DNA of 64,000 nt from Pseudomonas sp. GM18 (GCF_000282195.1 NZ_AKJT01000072.1:62001-126000), one strand, 5' to 3'. Counted from the first letter of the stretch, positions 34,468 through 43,560 are shown. Program-made: numbers and translations. The notes: generated from the letters alone by a model not told the origin.

Positions 34468-35061
34468 ATGAGCAATGACGGCGTGAATGCAGGCCGGCGT
34501 CGCTTCTTGGTAGCAGCCACATCCGTGGTGGGTGCTGCAGGAGCGGTGGGGGCTGCGGTCCCGTTCGTGGGGTCATGGTTTCCCAGTGCCAAGGCGAAAG
34601 CCGCAGGTGCACCGGTGAAAGTGAATGTCAGCAAAATCGAGCCGGGTCAGCAAATGATTGCTGAGTGGCGCGGCCAGCCGGTGTTCATCGTCCGCCGTAC
34701 CGAGGAAATCCTGGGGAATCTGAAAAAGATTGAGGGCCAGCTGTCTGACCCCGCCTCCAAGAACTCGACGCAACCGACCTATGTCGACCCGCAGACGCGT
34801 TCGATCAAGCCAGAAGTTCTGCTGCTGATCGGCATCTGCACTCACTTGGGTTGCTCACCGACCTTCCGTCCGGAAGTAGCACCTGCCGATCTGGGCAAGG
34901 ATTGGGTCGGGGGCTATTTCTGCCCTTGCCATGGTTCCCACTACGATTTGGCTGGCCGCGTCTACAAGTCGCAACCCGCGCCTTTGAACCTGCCAGTTCC
35001 CCCGCATTCCTATGAGACCGATGACATCATTGTCGTTGGCGTCGATACGGAGAAAGCGTGA
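34468..35061 (+). CDS. petA: Ubiquinol-cytochrome c reductase Rieske iron-sulfur subunit
   Basis: A 197-residue subunit of the cytochrome bc1 complex. The N-terminus has a twin-arginine-type RRRFLVAATS and one membrane anchor (residues about 12-32). The 2Fe-2S cluster ligands are in CTHLGC and CPCHGSHYD. It carries electrons from ubiquinol to cytochrome c1 on the periplasmic face. GGGAGAGG precedes the ATG. First gene of petABC; its stop overlaps the petB start by one base. Confidence 0.97.
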   Translation: MSNDGVNAGRRRFLVAATSVVGAAGAVGAAVPFVGSWFPSAKAKAAGAPVKVNVSKIEPGQQMIAEWRGQPVFIVRRTEEILGNLKKIEGQLSDPASKNSTQPTYVDPQTRSIKPEVLLLIGICTHLGCSPTFRPEVAPADLGKDWVGGYFCPCHGSHYDLAGRVYKSQPAPLNLPVPPHSYETDDIIVVGVDTEKA

Positions 35062-36272
35062 TGAGCAAGTTCATGGATTGGGTTGATGCGCGCTTCCCCG
35101 CAACCAAAATGTGGGAAGACCATCTCAGCAAGTATTACGCCCCGAAGAACTTCAACTTCTTCTATTTCTTTGGCTCCCTGGCGCTGCTCGTTCTGGTCAA
35201 CCAGATCGTTACCGGTGTCTGGCTGACCATGAGCTACACCCCGTCGGCGGAAGAAGCATTCGCTTCCGTCGAATACATCATGCGCGACGTCGAGTACGGC
35301 TCGATCCTGCGTCTGTTGCACTCCACCGGCGCTTCGGCGTTCTTCATCGTGGTTTATCTGCACATGTTCCGTGGCCTGCTCTACGGTTCGTACCAGAAGC
35401 CGCGTGAGCTGGTGTGGGTGTTCGGCATGCTGATCTACCTGGCGCTGATGGCTGAAGCTTTCATGGGTTACCTGCTGCCGTGGGGCCAGATGTCCTACTG
35501 GGGTGCCCAGGTGATCATCTCGCTGTTCGGTGCGATCCCGGTCATTGGTAACGATCTGACCCAGTGGATCCGTGGTGACTACCTGATTTCCGGTATTACC
35601 CTGAACCGTTTCTTCGCCTTGCATGTGGTTGCCTTGCCGATCGTGATCCTCGGCTTGGTAGTGCTGCACATTCTGGCATTGCACGAAGTCGGTTCGAACA
35701 ACCCGGAAGGCGTGGACATCAAGAAACACAAGGACGAAAACGGCGTGCCGCTGGACGGCATTGCCTTCCATCCGTACTACACCGTGAAAGATATCGTCGG
35801 CGTGGTGGTGTTCCTGTTCATCTTCTGCGCGATCGTGTTCTTCTTCCCGGAAATGGGCGGCTACTTCCTCGAGAAGCCGAACTTTGAAGTGGCGAACGCC
35901 TTCAAGACCCCTGAGCACATCGCTCCGGTCTGGTACTTCACGCCGTTCTACGCGATTCTGCGGGCAGTTCCGGACAAGCTCCTGGGTGTTGTTGCCATGG
36001 GTGCTTCGATTGCCTTGCTGTTCGTCCTGCCCTGGCTTGACCGTAGCCCGGTCAAGTCCATGCGCTACAAGGGCTGGCTGAGCAAGATCTGGCTCTGGGT
36101 ATTCTGCATCTCCTTCGTGATTCTTGGCTGGCTGGGCGTCATGGCGCCTACCCCGGAACGTACCTTGCTGTCGCAGGTTTGTACCTTCCTGTACTTCGCC
36201 TACTTCATTCTGATGCCGTTCTACACCAGGCTCGAGAAGACCAAACCGGTTCCGGAAAGGGTGACTGGCTGA
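35061..36272 (+). CDS. petB: Cytochrome b subunit of the bc1 complex
   Basis: A 403-residue membrane protein with eight predicted helices and the four heme-ligating histidines in helices II and IV (RLLHSTGASAFF, HMFRGLLYGSY, FALHVVALP, VLHILALHEVG). The Qo-site motif is PEWY-like (APVWYF), a known proteobacterial variation. The ATG at 35061 overlaps the petA stop; a GTG at 35058 is also in frame. The petC start overlaps its stop by one base, so the three genes are coupled. Confidence 0.97.
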   Translation: MSKFMDWVDARFPATKMWEDHLSKYYAPKNFNFFYFFGSLALLVLVNQIVTGVWLTMSYTPSAEEAFASVEYIMRDVEYGSILRLLHSTGASAFFIVVYLHMFRGLLYGSYQKPRELVWVFGMLIYLALMAEAFMGYLLPWGQMSYWGAQVIISLFGAIPVIGNDLTQWIRGDYLISGITLNRFFALHVVALPIVILGLVVLHILALHEVGSNNPEGVDIKKHKDENGVPLDGIAFHPYYTVKDIVGVVVFLFIFCAIVFFFPEMGGYFLEKPNFEVANAFKTPEHIAPVWYFTPFYAILRAVPDKLLGVVAMGASIALLFVLPWLDRSPVKSMRYKGWLSKIWLWVFCISFVILGWLGVMAPTPERTLLSQVCTFLYFAYFILMPFYTRLEKTKPVPERVTG

Positions 36273-37054
36273 TGAAAAAACTATTTGCTGTACTGATTCT
36301 TGCTGCTCTGCCAGCACTGTCCTTCGCGGCCGAACACGGTGGTCCCGAGCTGGAAAAAGTCGACATCGACGTTTCCGACAAGGCTGCCATGCAGGATGGC
36401 GCACGTACGTTCGCCAACTATTGCATGGGCTGCCACAGTGCCAAGTTCCAGCGCTACGAGCGTGTCGCCGATGACCTGGGCATTCCTCACGAGCTGATGC
36501 TCGAGAAGCTGGTGTTCACTGGCGCCAAGATCGGCGACCACATGAGCATCGGCATGCAGCCGGCTGACGCCAAGACCTGGTTTGGTGCGGCGCCACCTGA
36601 CCTGACACTGGTGGCTCGCGTTCGTGGCACCGACTGGCTCTATGGCTACCTGCGTTCGTTCTATGAAGACCCGTCGCGTCCATGGGGCGTGAACAACAAG
36701 GTGTTCCCGAACGTCGGCATGCCTAACGTTCTGGTCGGCTTGCAGGGTCGTCAGGTGGTAGGCTGTAAACAGGTTCAAATCGTCGAAGACGGCAAGAAGC
36801 AATTCGATCCGCTGACCGGTACCGCTTTGACTCATGAAGCCTGCGATCAGCTGACTGTATTGCCGAAAACCGGTACGCTGACCGAAGAGCAGTTCGATGA
36901 GAAGGTCAAGAATCTGGTGACCTTCCTGGCCTACTCGGCCAACCCGGTGAAGCTGCAGCATCAGCGCATCGGTACCTATGTGTTGCTGTACCTGGCGTTC
37001 TTCTTCGTATTCGCTTACTTGCTCAAGCGTGAATACTGGAAAGACGTCCATTGA
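36272..37054 (+). CDS. petC: Cytochrome c1 subunit of the bc1 complex
   Basis: A 260-residue c-type cytochrome. The signal peptide (MKKLFAVLILAALPALSFA) is cleaved after Ala19. The heme-binding motif CMGCH lies near residues 51-55, the distal methionine ligand region is in the second half, and a C-terminal helix (VLLYLAFFFVFAYLL) anchors it. It passes electrons to soluble cytochrome c or oxidases. It is the last gene of petABC and is followed by a long hairpin. Confidence 0.97.
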   Translation: MKKLFAVLILAALPALSFAAEHGGPELEKVDIDVSDKAAMQDGARTFANYCMGCHSAKFQRYERVADDLGIPHELMLEKLVFTGAKIGDHMSIGMQPADAKTWFGAAPPDLTLVARVRGTDWLYGYLRSFYEDPSRPWGVNNKVFPNVGMPNVLVGLQGRQVVGCKQVQIVEDGKKQFDPLTGTALTHEACDQLTVLPKTGTLTEEQFDEKVKNLVTFLAYSANPVKLQHQRIGTYVLLYLAFFFVFAYLLKREYWKDVH

Positions 37055-37080
37055 TAACGTTGTAAGCCATTGCTGTTAAT

Positions 37081-37167
37081 CGCGCGCGCCCAGGGGCGTC
37101 TCTGAAGGTGTAACGAGTCTGGTGAGCCAGGCGTTACGGGAGGCGCCCTCTGGGCGCGCGTGTTTTT
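37081..37167 (+). terminator. Very long GC-rich hairpin terminator
   Basis: An extended, nearly perfect 80-base inverted repeat: CGCGCGCCCAG at 37083 pairs with CTGGGCGCGCG ending at 37160, then GGCGTCTC with GAGGCGCC, then inner GTAACG/CGTTAC and TCTGG/CCAGG, followed by TTTTT. It separates petABC from sspAB. It is larger than a usual terminator. Confidence 0.8.
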
Positions 37168-37204
37168 CCGTTTCCGATAATTTCAACAAGCGAGGAGGAC
37201 CGCC

Positions 37205-37822
37205 ATGGGCGTGACCAATCGGTTGGCCTGTTACTCCGACCCCGCCGACCACTATTCCCACCGAGTGCGCATCGTACTTGCAGAGAAGGGTGTCAGCGCC
37301 GAGATCATTTACGTGGAGGCTGGTCGTCAGCCGCCTAAACTGATTGAAGTGAACCCTTATGGAAGCCTGCCCACCCTGGTCGATCGTGACTTGGCGTTGT
37401 GGGAGTCGACCGTGGTGATGGAATATCTGGATGAGCGTTACCCGCATCCGCCACTACTGCCGGTTTATCCCGTGGCGCGTGCCAACAGCCGTCTGCTGAT
37501 TCATCGCATTCAGCGTGACTGGTGTGGCCTGGTGGATCTGATTCTGGATTCGCGGACCAAGGAAGCCGCCCGCGTGGTGGCTCGTAAAGAGCTGCGCGAA
37601 AGCCTGACAGGCGTGTCGCCGTTATTCGCCGACAAGCCGTTTTTCCTCAGTGAGGAACAAAGCCTGGTGGATTGCTGCCTATTGCCAATACTCTGGCGAT
37701 TGCCGATTCTGGGTATAGAACTGCCGCGGCCTGCCAAGCCGCTGCTTGATTATATGGAGCGCCAGTTTGCGCGTGAGGCTTTCCAGGCGAGTCTGTCTGG
37801 TGTCGAACGCGATATGCGCTAA
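37205..37822 (+). CDS. sspA: Stringent starvation protein A
   Basis: A 205-residue protein with a glutathione S-transferase fold that binds RNA polymerase and modulates transcription in stationary phase and stress; it lacks transferase activity. The N-terminal thioredoxin-like part (LACYSDPADHYSHRVRIVLAEKG) and the surface PHP-type stretch YPHPPLLPVYP, needed for polymerase binding, are present. A GAGGAGG site precedes the ATG. sspB follows 16 bases on. Confidence 0.95.
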   Translation: MGVTNRLACYSDPADHYSHRVRIVLAEKGVSAEIIYVEAGRQPPKLIEVNPYGSLPTLVDRDLALWESTVVMEYLDERYPHPPLLPVYPVARANSRLLIHRIQRDWCGLVDLILDSRTKEAARVVARKELRESLTGVSPLFADKPFFLSEEQSLVDCCLLPILWRLPILGIELPRPAKPLLDYMERQFAREAFQASLSGVERDMR

Positions 37823-37838
37823 GGCTTAAGGAGCCGCT

Positions 37839-38252
37839 ATGAACTCCAGTCGACCTTATCTGGTCCGCGCGCTCTACGAGTGGATTGTGGACAACGATTG
37901 CACCCCGCACATGCTGGTCAATTCCGAGTATCCGTCGGTACAGGTGCCTCAGGGGTTTGCCAGTGACGGTCAGATTGTCCTGAACGTATCCCCGGCAGCC
38001 GTGCGTCATTTGCACATGGATAACGAGGCGGTCAGTTTCGAAGGGCGCTTCGGTGGCGTACCGCACACCCTGTACGTGCCTATTGCGTCGATCCTGGGCA
38101 TTTACGCTCGGGAGAACGGCCAAGGCATGGTGTTCGATATGGAATCGCCTCTGGACGACGAGGAAGAGATCGAGCCGGATGATGATATCCCGCCACCCGA
38201 CAGCGAGCCGCCGCGTCCCAGCGGTCGACCGAGTTTGAAGGTGGTGAAGTAA
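37839..38252 (+). CDS. sspB: ClpXP protease specificity-enhancing factor
   Basis: A 137-residue adaptor that delivers ssrA-tagged proteins to ClpXP. The folded N-terminal domain (about 1-105, starting SSRPYLVRALYEWIVDND) binds the tag; the tail is acidic and flexible and ends in the short ClpX-binding motif RPSLKVVK. AAGGAG precedes the ATG. It is co-transcribed with sspA and ends in a palindromic terminator. Confidence 0.96.
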   Translation: MNSSRPYLVRALYEWIVDNDCTPHMLVNSEYPSVQVPQGFASDGQIVLNVSPAAVRHLHMDNEAVSFEGRFGGVPHTLYVPIASILGIYARENGQGMVFDMESPLDDEEEIEPDDDIPPPDSEPPRPSGRPSLKVVK

Positions 38253-38292
38253 TAAAAAAGGCGATCCGGATGGATCGCCTTTTTTATTACTT
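38247..38292. terminator. Bidirectional terminator
   Basis: Perfect inverted repeat with stem AAGTAATAAAAAAGGCGATCC (positions 38247-38267) and its complement ending at 38292. It overlaps the sspB stop and serves the convergent BON-domain gene. Confidence 0.94.
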
Positions 38293-38350
38293 CAACACGC
38301 ACCTGCAGGGCGATGGCGATCTCAAGGATGCCATCGCCGGTAAGCAAGTA

Positions 38351-38929
38351 TCAGTCGATGTACTCAAACAGCTTCACAATCTTCTGCACGCCAGAAACGC
38401 CTTGCACCAGATTGGTCGCCTGCGCCGCTTCCTGTTTGGTCAGCAGGCCGAGCAGATAAACGATGCCGTTTTCGGTCACAACCTTGATGCGCGAGCCCGG
38501 GATGGAGGGATCGGTGAGCATCTGGGTCTTGATCTTGGTGGTCAGCCAGGTGTCGTTCTGGCGCGCCAGCAGCGAGGAGGGCTGCAGCACTTGCAGTTCG
38601 TTATGCACCTTCTTCACGCGCTGAACGGAGGCGGCGACCTGTTCGGCCTTGGCCTTGAGGTCGGCACGCGGCGTTTGCCCGGCCAGCAGCACCACGCCGT
38701 TGAAGCTGGTGACGACGATGTGCGAGTTGTTGTCCAGGTCCGGATCGGCCTTGGCGATGTTCACGCCGACCTTGGTGTCGATCAGAGAGTCGTCGATCTT
38801 GCTGCCGAAGGTGCGCGTACCGCGGTCATCTTCGATCGGTGCTTCACGGCTGGCGTTAACCACCGAGGTGCAGCCGCTGATGCCGAGGCACAGGGTCAAG
38901 GCCAGAAGGCCTAGGCGATTAGGGGTCAT
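38351..38929 (-). CDS. dolP: BON-domain outer-membrane lipoprotein DolP (YraP)
   Basis: A 192-residue lipoprotein with lipobox LGISGC (Cys20) and two BON domains, at about 45-110 (SLIDTKVGVNIAKADPDLDN...VVLLAG) and 122-190 (WLTTKIKTQMLTD...VYLLG). In E. coli DolP binds anionic phospholipid, localises to the division site and supports outer-membrane integrity. Its start overlaps the gmhA stop by four bases (ATGA), so the two are translationally coupled. It is the last gene of the leftward lpoA cluster. Confidence 0.92.
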   Translation of the reverse strand: MTPNRLGLLALTLCLGISGCTSVVNASREAPIEDDRGTRTFGSKIDDSLIDTKVGVNIAKADPDLDNNSHIVVTSFNGVVLLAGQTPRADLKAKAEQVAASVQRVKKVHNELQVLQPSSLLARQNDTWLTTKIKTQMLTDPSIPGSRIKVVTENGIVYLLGLLTKQEAAQATNLVQGVSGVQKIVKLFEYID

Positions 38930-39519
38930 TCTTCACTCCCGAACAGTTGGCTGTCGATCAGATCACAAAGGCAATGGATCGCCAGCAGGTGGACTTCCTG
39001 AATACGTGCAGTGACATTGGCCGGTACGCGAATCTCAACGTCCTCGGGCAATAGCAATGAAGCCATGCCGCCGCCATCACGACCCGTCAATGCTACGACA
39101 ATCATTTCGCGATCATGTGCGGCCTGGATCGCTTGAATAATGTTCGCCGAGTTGCCGCTGGTGGAAATGGCCAGCAATACGTCACCTGGCTGACCGAGAG
39201 CGCGAATCTGTTTGGAGAAGATTTCGTTGTAGCTGTAGTCGTTGGCGATCGAGGTGATCGTCGAGCTGTCGGTGGTCAGCGCGATGGCCGGCAGGCTCGG
39301 GCGCTCGCGCTCGAAGCGGTTGAGCAGTTCGGACGAGAAGTGCTGTGCGTCACCGGCGGAACCGCCGTTGCCGCAGGACAGCATTTTGCCCTCGTTGAGC
39401 AGGGCGTTGACCATGACCTGGCTGGCTTGCTCGATGTGCGGTGCAAGTACGTCCATCGCCTGTTGCTTGGTGTGGATACTGGCCTGAAAAAGCTGGCGAA
39501 TTCGCGATTGCATGTCCAT
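38926..39519 (-). CDS. gmhA: Phosphoheptose isomerase (SIS domain; GmhA/DiaA family)
   Basis: A 197-residue SIS-domain protein. Conserved segments are CGNGGSAGDAQHFSSELLNRF (residues about 50-70) and AISTSGNSANI. Pseudomonads use it as sedoheptulose 7-phosphate isomerase for LPS heptose; in E. coli the same chromosomal position (rsmI-lpoA-yraN-diaA-dolP) holds diaA, a DnaA-binding paralogue. The nearly identical P. aeruginosa protein is named GmhA, hence the symbol. ATG at 39519 (MDMQSRI) follows AAGGTC; the next ATG at 39513 is less likely. Confidence 0.9.
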   Translation of the reverse strand: MDMQSRIRQLFQASIHTKQQAMDVLAPHIEQASQVMVNALLNEGKMLSCGNGGSAGDAQHFSSELLNRFERERPSLPAIALTTDSSTITSIANDYSYNEIFSKQIRALGQPGDVLLAISTSGNSANIIQAIQAAHDREMIVVALTGRDGGGMASLLLPEDVEIRVPANVTARIQEVHLLAIHCLCDLIDSQLFGSEE

Positions 39520-39623
39520 CTGTGTGACCTTAATTAGCGCGGCTACTCGGCACATGAATGTGCAGCCCGCAAAGCAAAGAGCAAAAGTGTTGGGTGAAGG
39601 TGTCCGGTTCGGGGCGCAAGCGA

Positions 39624-39986
39624 TCAGCTGTCGAAGGCATTCTGCAACCAGTTCAACTGATCAAGGTTGCTGTCGATGGCAACCACGTCGAAGCGGCAAG
39701 GGGAATTGGCCCAACGCGACTCGCGCTGAAGAAAATACTGCGCGGCGAAAATCAGTTTCTGCCGTTTGCGCCCATCGATGCTATCGAGCGCGCCACCCCA
39801 TTGGGTGTTTTTTCTGTAGCGGACTTCGACGAATACTACTGTATCGCCATCAAGCATGACCAGATCAAGCTCGCCGCGTTTACATAACCAGTTCTGCGCC
39901 AGCAGGCGCAGACCTTGTTGCTGAAGATGCTCGAGCGCATGGCGCTCGGCATCCTTACCGCTTTGCTGGCGTGACCTGTCGGGCAT
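39624..39986 (-). CDS. yraN: YraN family protein (UPF0102), putative nuclease-fold protein
   Basis: A 120-residue protein of the UPF0102 family with a restriction-endonuclease-like core: GELDLVMLDGDTVVFVEVRYRK carries the D-x(n)-E-x-K pattern. A role in DNA repair or recombination has been suggested for the family but is unproven. The ATG at 39986 overlaps the lpoA stop by one base (TGATG), so it is coupled to lpoA. Upstream in-frame starts lie inside lpoA and are rejected. Confidence 0.92.
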   Translation of the reverse strand: MPDRSRQQSGKDAERHALEHLQQQGLRLLAQNWLCKRGELDLVMLDGDTVVFVEVRYRKNTQWGGALDSIDGRKRQKLIFAAQYFLQRESRWANSPCRFDVVAIDSNLDQLNWLQNAFDS

Positions 39987-41797
39987 CAGTGCGAGGTGTC
40001 CGGCAGGCGTTGAACCTGACCGTTGACGAACTCTGCCCATGGCAACTGACGCACGACCCGTTGATTCTGAGTCATGCCCAGGCTGCCCGATTGACCTTCG
40101 ATGCGGCTGTCCGGCAGGGCCTTGAGTTGCCCCAGGCGTGGTGCCAGGCGATAGGCGTCAACGCCCATTGCGTATAGACGGCCCAGGCTGCCGGCGGCTT
40201 GTGGCCATTGTGCGGTGACCTGTTTGCGCAGCGGGTCGTTGGCATCCAGCAGCCATGGGGTTTCGCAGAAGCGAATACCGTTCATGTCGTTGTACTGGTT
40301 CTGGTCGCCGCTGGCGCTGAATACGTGGGAGGTGGCGTAAACCGGCACGTCACCCGCGTACTGGAAGTTCAGGGTCGGTTTGATCTGTTGAGCCTGTTGC
40401 GGCGTCGCGGCCAGGAAGATGAACTCGATGTCCTGACGACGCGAAGGCTGGGCGGCTACCTGCGAGCCAACGGTGTTTTGCAGGCTCTTGGCGCGGCCTT
40501 CGCTCTGACGCAGCTGGAACATGTCGGCAATTTGCTGGGCCAGTTGCACCGGTTGGTCGACGCGCTCGGTTGCGACAATGCTGCCGCCGTTGGCTTGCCA
40601 ATCCTGGCTGAATGCTCTGAGTACGCGGTCACCCCATTCGCCCTTCGGCACCATGATGGCGGCGCGATGCAGGCCATCGGCGCGTGCACGACGGGACACT
40701 TCGCGGGCTTCGTCTTCAGCGGCAAGGCCGAACTGGAACAGCTGGGCCGGACCTTGTTCGCCTTCGCTGTAGTTCAGCGCCAGGGTGGTGATCGGCAGTT
40801 GTGGGCGAGCGCTGAGCTGCTTGACCAGCGGTTTTTCCAGCGGGCCGACCACCAGTTGCACGCCGTCGGCCTGGGCCTTGCGATAGAACTCGTCGAGGGA
40901 GTTCAGGCGCGAGCTGTCATAGAACTCGATGGATGGCGGCTTCTGCCCGGCTTGTTGTGCCTGGTAGTGCGCGGCCAGGAAGCCTTCGCGCAATGCTTTG
41001 CCGACCGACGCCAGCGGGCCGTCTTGCGGCAGCAGCAGGGCAATCTTGCTCAGGGGCTGGCTGGCCAGATCCTTGAGTTTGGTCAGTGGCAACGGCAACT
41101 GGATGGCGGCCGGGTGCTTTGGATTGTTCGCGCGCCAGTTGTCGATTGCGGCTTGCTGCTGTTCCAGGGTGCCGGCGGTTTTCACTGCCCGGGCCAGGGT
41201 TATCCAGCCGCCGAGATCGTCGTCGGTGGTCGGCTGCAATTGATCGGTCGGCAGTGAAGCGATCAGGGTCCAGATCGCTTCGTGGTTTTTGCTCGCAGCT
41301 TGATCGCTCAGCATGGGGGCGATGAAAATGCGCTCCCGTGCGGCGGCCAGGGTCTGGCCGTCGGCCTCAAGGGCGCGGGCATGAACGGTGCCGGTGCGAA
41401 CCTGTTGTTCGGCTGGCAGTTCGCTCAGGCGTTGCAGGCTCGGATGGCTCAGGGCCGTCAGCGCCGCTTTGGGCTGATTACGCACCATGGCCAATTCAGC
41501 CGCCAGGGTGCTGGCGAAGACTTGTTGACCAGGCTTGAGTTGTTCCATCGGTACTTGTTGCAGGATTTGCGCGGATTGGCCGGCATTGCCCTGACGATAA
41601 GCCAGGTCTGCCGCGCTCAAGCGCAGCAAGGCTGCCTTGTCCGGCGTTTTACTTTGAGCGGCCTGTTCGAGCAGTTGCTCGATACTGGCATCCGGGGTCC
41701 GTGGAAGTTCGCCAAGGCTGGAGGAGGGCGAGCTGGCGCAAGCCGCCAGCAAGGCAGCGAGGCAGAGGGCAGAGAACAGCCGCAGGCAAGCGATCAT
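39986..41797 (-). CDS. lpoA: Penicillin-binding protein activator LpoA
   Basis: A 603-residue outer-membrane lipoprotein that activates the peptidoglycan synthase PBP1A. The lipobox LAAC places the acylated Cys at residue 20. The N-terminal half is TPR-like (many Gln/Leu helices), and the C-terminal half (from about residue 250, SKIALLLPQDGPLASVGKALREG) has the fold of periplasmic binding proteins. The length fits. It is divergent from rsmI and heads the lpoA-yraN-gmhA-dolP cluster. Confidence 0.94.
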   Translation of the reverse strand: MIACLRLFSALCLAALLAACASSPSSSLGELPRTPDASIEQLLEQAAQSKTPDKAALLRLSAADLAYRQGNAGQSAQILQQVPMEQLKPGQQVFASTLAAELAMVRNQPKAALTALSHPSLQRLSELPAEQQVRTGTVHARALEADGQTLAAARERIFIAPMLSDQAASKNHEAIWTLIASLPTDQLQPTTDDDLGGWITLARAVKTAGTLEQQQAAIDNWRANNPKHPAAIQLPLPLTKLKDLASQPLSKIALLLPQDGPLASVGKALREGFLAAHYQAQQAGQKPPSIEFYDSSRLNSLDEFYRKAQADGVQLVVGPLEKPLVKQLSARPQLPITTLALNYSEGEQGPAQLFQFGLAAEDEAREVSRRARADGLHRAAIMVPKGEWGDRVLRAFSQDWQANGGSIVATERVDQPVQLAQQIADMFQLRQSEGRAKSLQNTVGSQVAAQPSRRQDIEFIFLAATPQQAQQIKPTLNFQYAGDVPVYATSHVFSASGDQNQYNDMNGIRFCETPWLLDANDPLRKQVTAQWPQAAGSLGRLYAMGVDAYRLAPRLGQLKALPDSRIEGQSGSLGMTQNQRVVRQLPWAEFVNGQVQRLPDTSH

Positions 41798-42007
41798 GTA
41801 AGTGTTCCTGATACTCGATCAAATAAGCGTGGAATTGTACCCAAGCGCTGGCCGGGGCGCGATGTTACTGGCGTGAATCGATCAATTTAGCTCGTGCAAA
41901 TGTTGCAGTACTGCACAAAAGGCTGGAAAACCGAGGGTTGCTTGCAGGTATCGCGAATGTCGCTACGCGCTACAATGGCGGCTTTTACCGATCATGAGGT
42001 GTGCGCT

Positions 42008-42880
42008 TTGACTGCTCCAGGTGCTTTGAATTCCGCTGCTGGCTCGCTTTATGTGGTGGCGACGCCCATCGGCAACCTGGACGACATCAGTGCGCGTGCG
42101 CTGAAGATCCTGCGGGAGGTTTCGTTGATTGCTGCCGAAGACACTCGCCATTCCCAGCGATTGATGCAGCACTTCGGCATCCCCACGCCACTGGCGGCCT
42201 GCCATGAACACAACGAACGGGATGAAGGTAGCCGCTTTATCACTCGCTTGCTCGCTGGCGACGATGTGGCATTGATCTCCGATGCCGGGACGCCGCTGAT
42301 TTCCGATCCGGGTTATCACCTGGTGCGCCAGGCTCGTGCCGCGGGGATCAATGTGGTGCCGGTTCCGGGTGCCTGTGCATTGATTGCGGCACTCTCGGCG
42401 GCGGGGCTGCCATCGGACCGTTTCATCTTCGAAGGGTTTCTACCGGCCAAGGCTGTCGGCCGGCGCGCTCGCCTGGAACTGATAAAAGAAGAGCCGCGCA
42501 CGCTGATTTTTTATGAGGCCCCGCACCGCATCCTTGAATGCCTGCAAGACATGGAGCTGGTATTCGGCGCCGATCGTCCGGCATTGCTGGCGCGCGAGCT
42601 GACCAAGACCTTCGAAACCCTTAAAGGCTTGCCGCTGGCCGAGTTGCGCGAGTTCGTCGAATCGGACAGCAACCAGCAGCGCGGCGAGTGCGTAGTGCTG
42701 GTTGCTGGCTGGTCTGCTCCCGAGACTGAGGACGCTGTCAGCAGCGAAGCCATGCGTATTCTCAACCTGCTGCTCGAAGAGATGCCGCTCAAGCGTGCGG
42801 CGGCATTGGCGGCGCAAATTACCGGCGAGCGCAAGAATGTGCTCTATCAGGTTGCGCTGGATAAGCAGAAGGGCGAGTAA
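42008..42880 (+). CDS. rsmI: 16S rRNA (cytidine1402-2'-O)-methyltransferase
   Basis: A 290-residue methyltransferase of the tetrapyrrole-methylase fold that adds the 2'-O-methyl group at C1402 of 16S rRNA. Motifs are VATPIGNLDDISARAL near residue 18, ISDAGTPLISDPGY near 92, and VPGACALIAALSAAGLPSDRF. The start is probably the TTG at 42008, since GAGG (41996-41999) is correctly spaced and no ATG lies near the family N-terminus; a GTG at 41999 overlaps that site. It is divergent from lpoA and precedes rnpB. Confidence 0.92.
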   Translation: MTAPGALNSAAGSLYVVATPIGNLDDISARALKILREVSLIAAEDTRHSQRLMQHFGIPTPLAACHEHNERDEGSRFITRLLAGDDVALISDAGTPLISDPGYHLVRQARAAGINVVPVPGACALIAALSAAGLPSDRFIFEGFLPAKAVGRRARLELIKEEPRTLIFYEAPHRILECLQDMELVFGADRPALLARELTKTFETLKGLPLAELREFVESDSNQQRGECVVLVAGWSAPETEDAVSSEAMRILNLLLEEMPLKRAAALAAQITGERKNVLYQVALDKQKGE

Positions 42881-42918
42881 AAAAGCGACGCGCAGCGCGG
42901 GGCAGAGGCTTTTAGAGC

Positions 42919-42947
42919 TTGTTCTTCGGCCGCTCTGCCGTTAACCT
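42919..42947 (+). promoter_or_regulatory. Probable rnpB promoter
   Basis: TTGTTC (42919-42924) and TAACCT (42942-42947) with a 17-base spacer place the transcription start about nine bases later, at the start of the RNase P RNA. Confidence 0.55.
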
Positions 42948-42956
42948 TCGCGGCGG

Positions 42957-43312
42957 AGAGTCGATCGGACAGTCGCTGCCCTCTATGAAAATTAGGGGGG
43001 GGAGGAAAGTCCGGGCTCCATAGGGCGAAGTGCCAGGTAATGCCTGGGAGGCGTGAGCCTACGGAAAGTGCCACAGAAAATAACCGCCTAAGCGCTTCGG
43101 CGCCGGTAAGGGTGAAAAGGTGCGGTAAGAGCGCACCGCACGTCTGGCAACAGTTCGTGGCTAGGTAAACCCCACTTGGAGCAAGACCAAATAGGGTCCC
43201 AAGGCGTGGCCCGCGCTGGGACCGGGTAGGTTGCTAAAGATGTCCAGTGATGGCCATCGTAGACGAATGACTGTTCAAGACAGAACCCGGCTTACAGATC
43301 GACTCTCCACCT
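42957..43312 (+). ncRNA. rnpB: RNase P RNA (catalytic M1-type RNA)
   Basis: A bacterial type A RNase P RNA of about 356 bases. The outer helix P1 pairs AGAGTCGATC (42957) with GATCGACTCT (about 43298-43307). The conserved core GAGGAAAGTCCGGGCTCC lies at 43002-43019, the P4 3' side and downstream core appear as ACAGAA near 43072, and the late conserved element AGACGAATGACTGTTC near 43260. It trims the 5' ends of tRNA precursors. A T-rich stretch follows and may terminate transcription. Confidence 0.97.
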
Positions 43313-43560
43313 TTTTTCCTCTCTGCTTCAATCATTGGCAGCGATATGCGTAATGGCAATTTCCCTCCCTGCTGAATCAATAGCAGAAGCGCTTTTGTAA
43401 TACCGAAAAAATCTTACTCTTAACAAACTACTTTAACTTCTGAACGCAGCCTTCTGTGCTGATTCAAGTTATTGAACAAATTCACCCGCCAGATTCTCGT
43501 TCCCCCTCCTTTTACGCTCCTAAATCTCCGTTCTGTAAGGCTTTTCCTTCTATCCGCGCC
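43313..43560. other. AT-rich gap between rnpB and the mraZ promoter
   Basis: About 250 bp of unusually AT- and pyrimidine-rich sequence. It starts with CTTTTTTCCTCTC after the RNase P RNA, probably its terminator tract. No open frame, palindrome or promoter of note is seen before the mraZ promoter. Confidence 0.6.
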
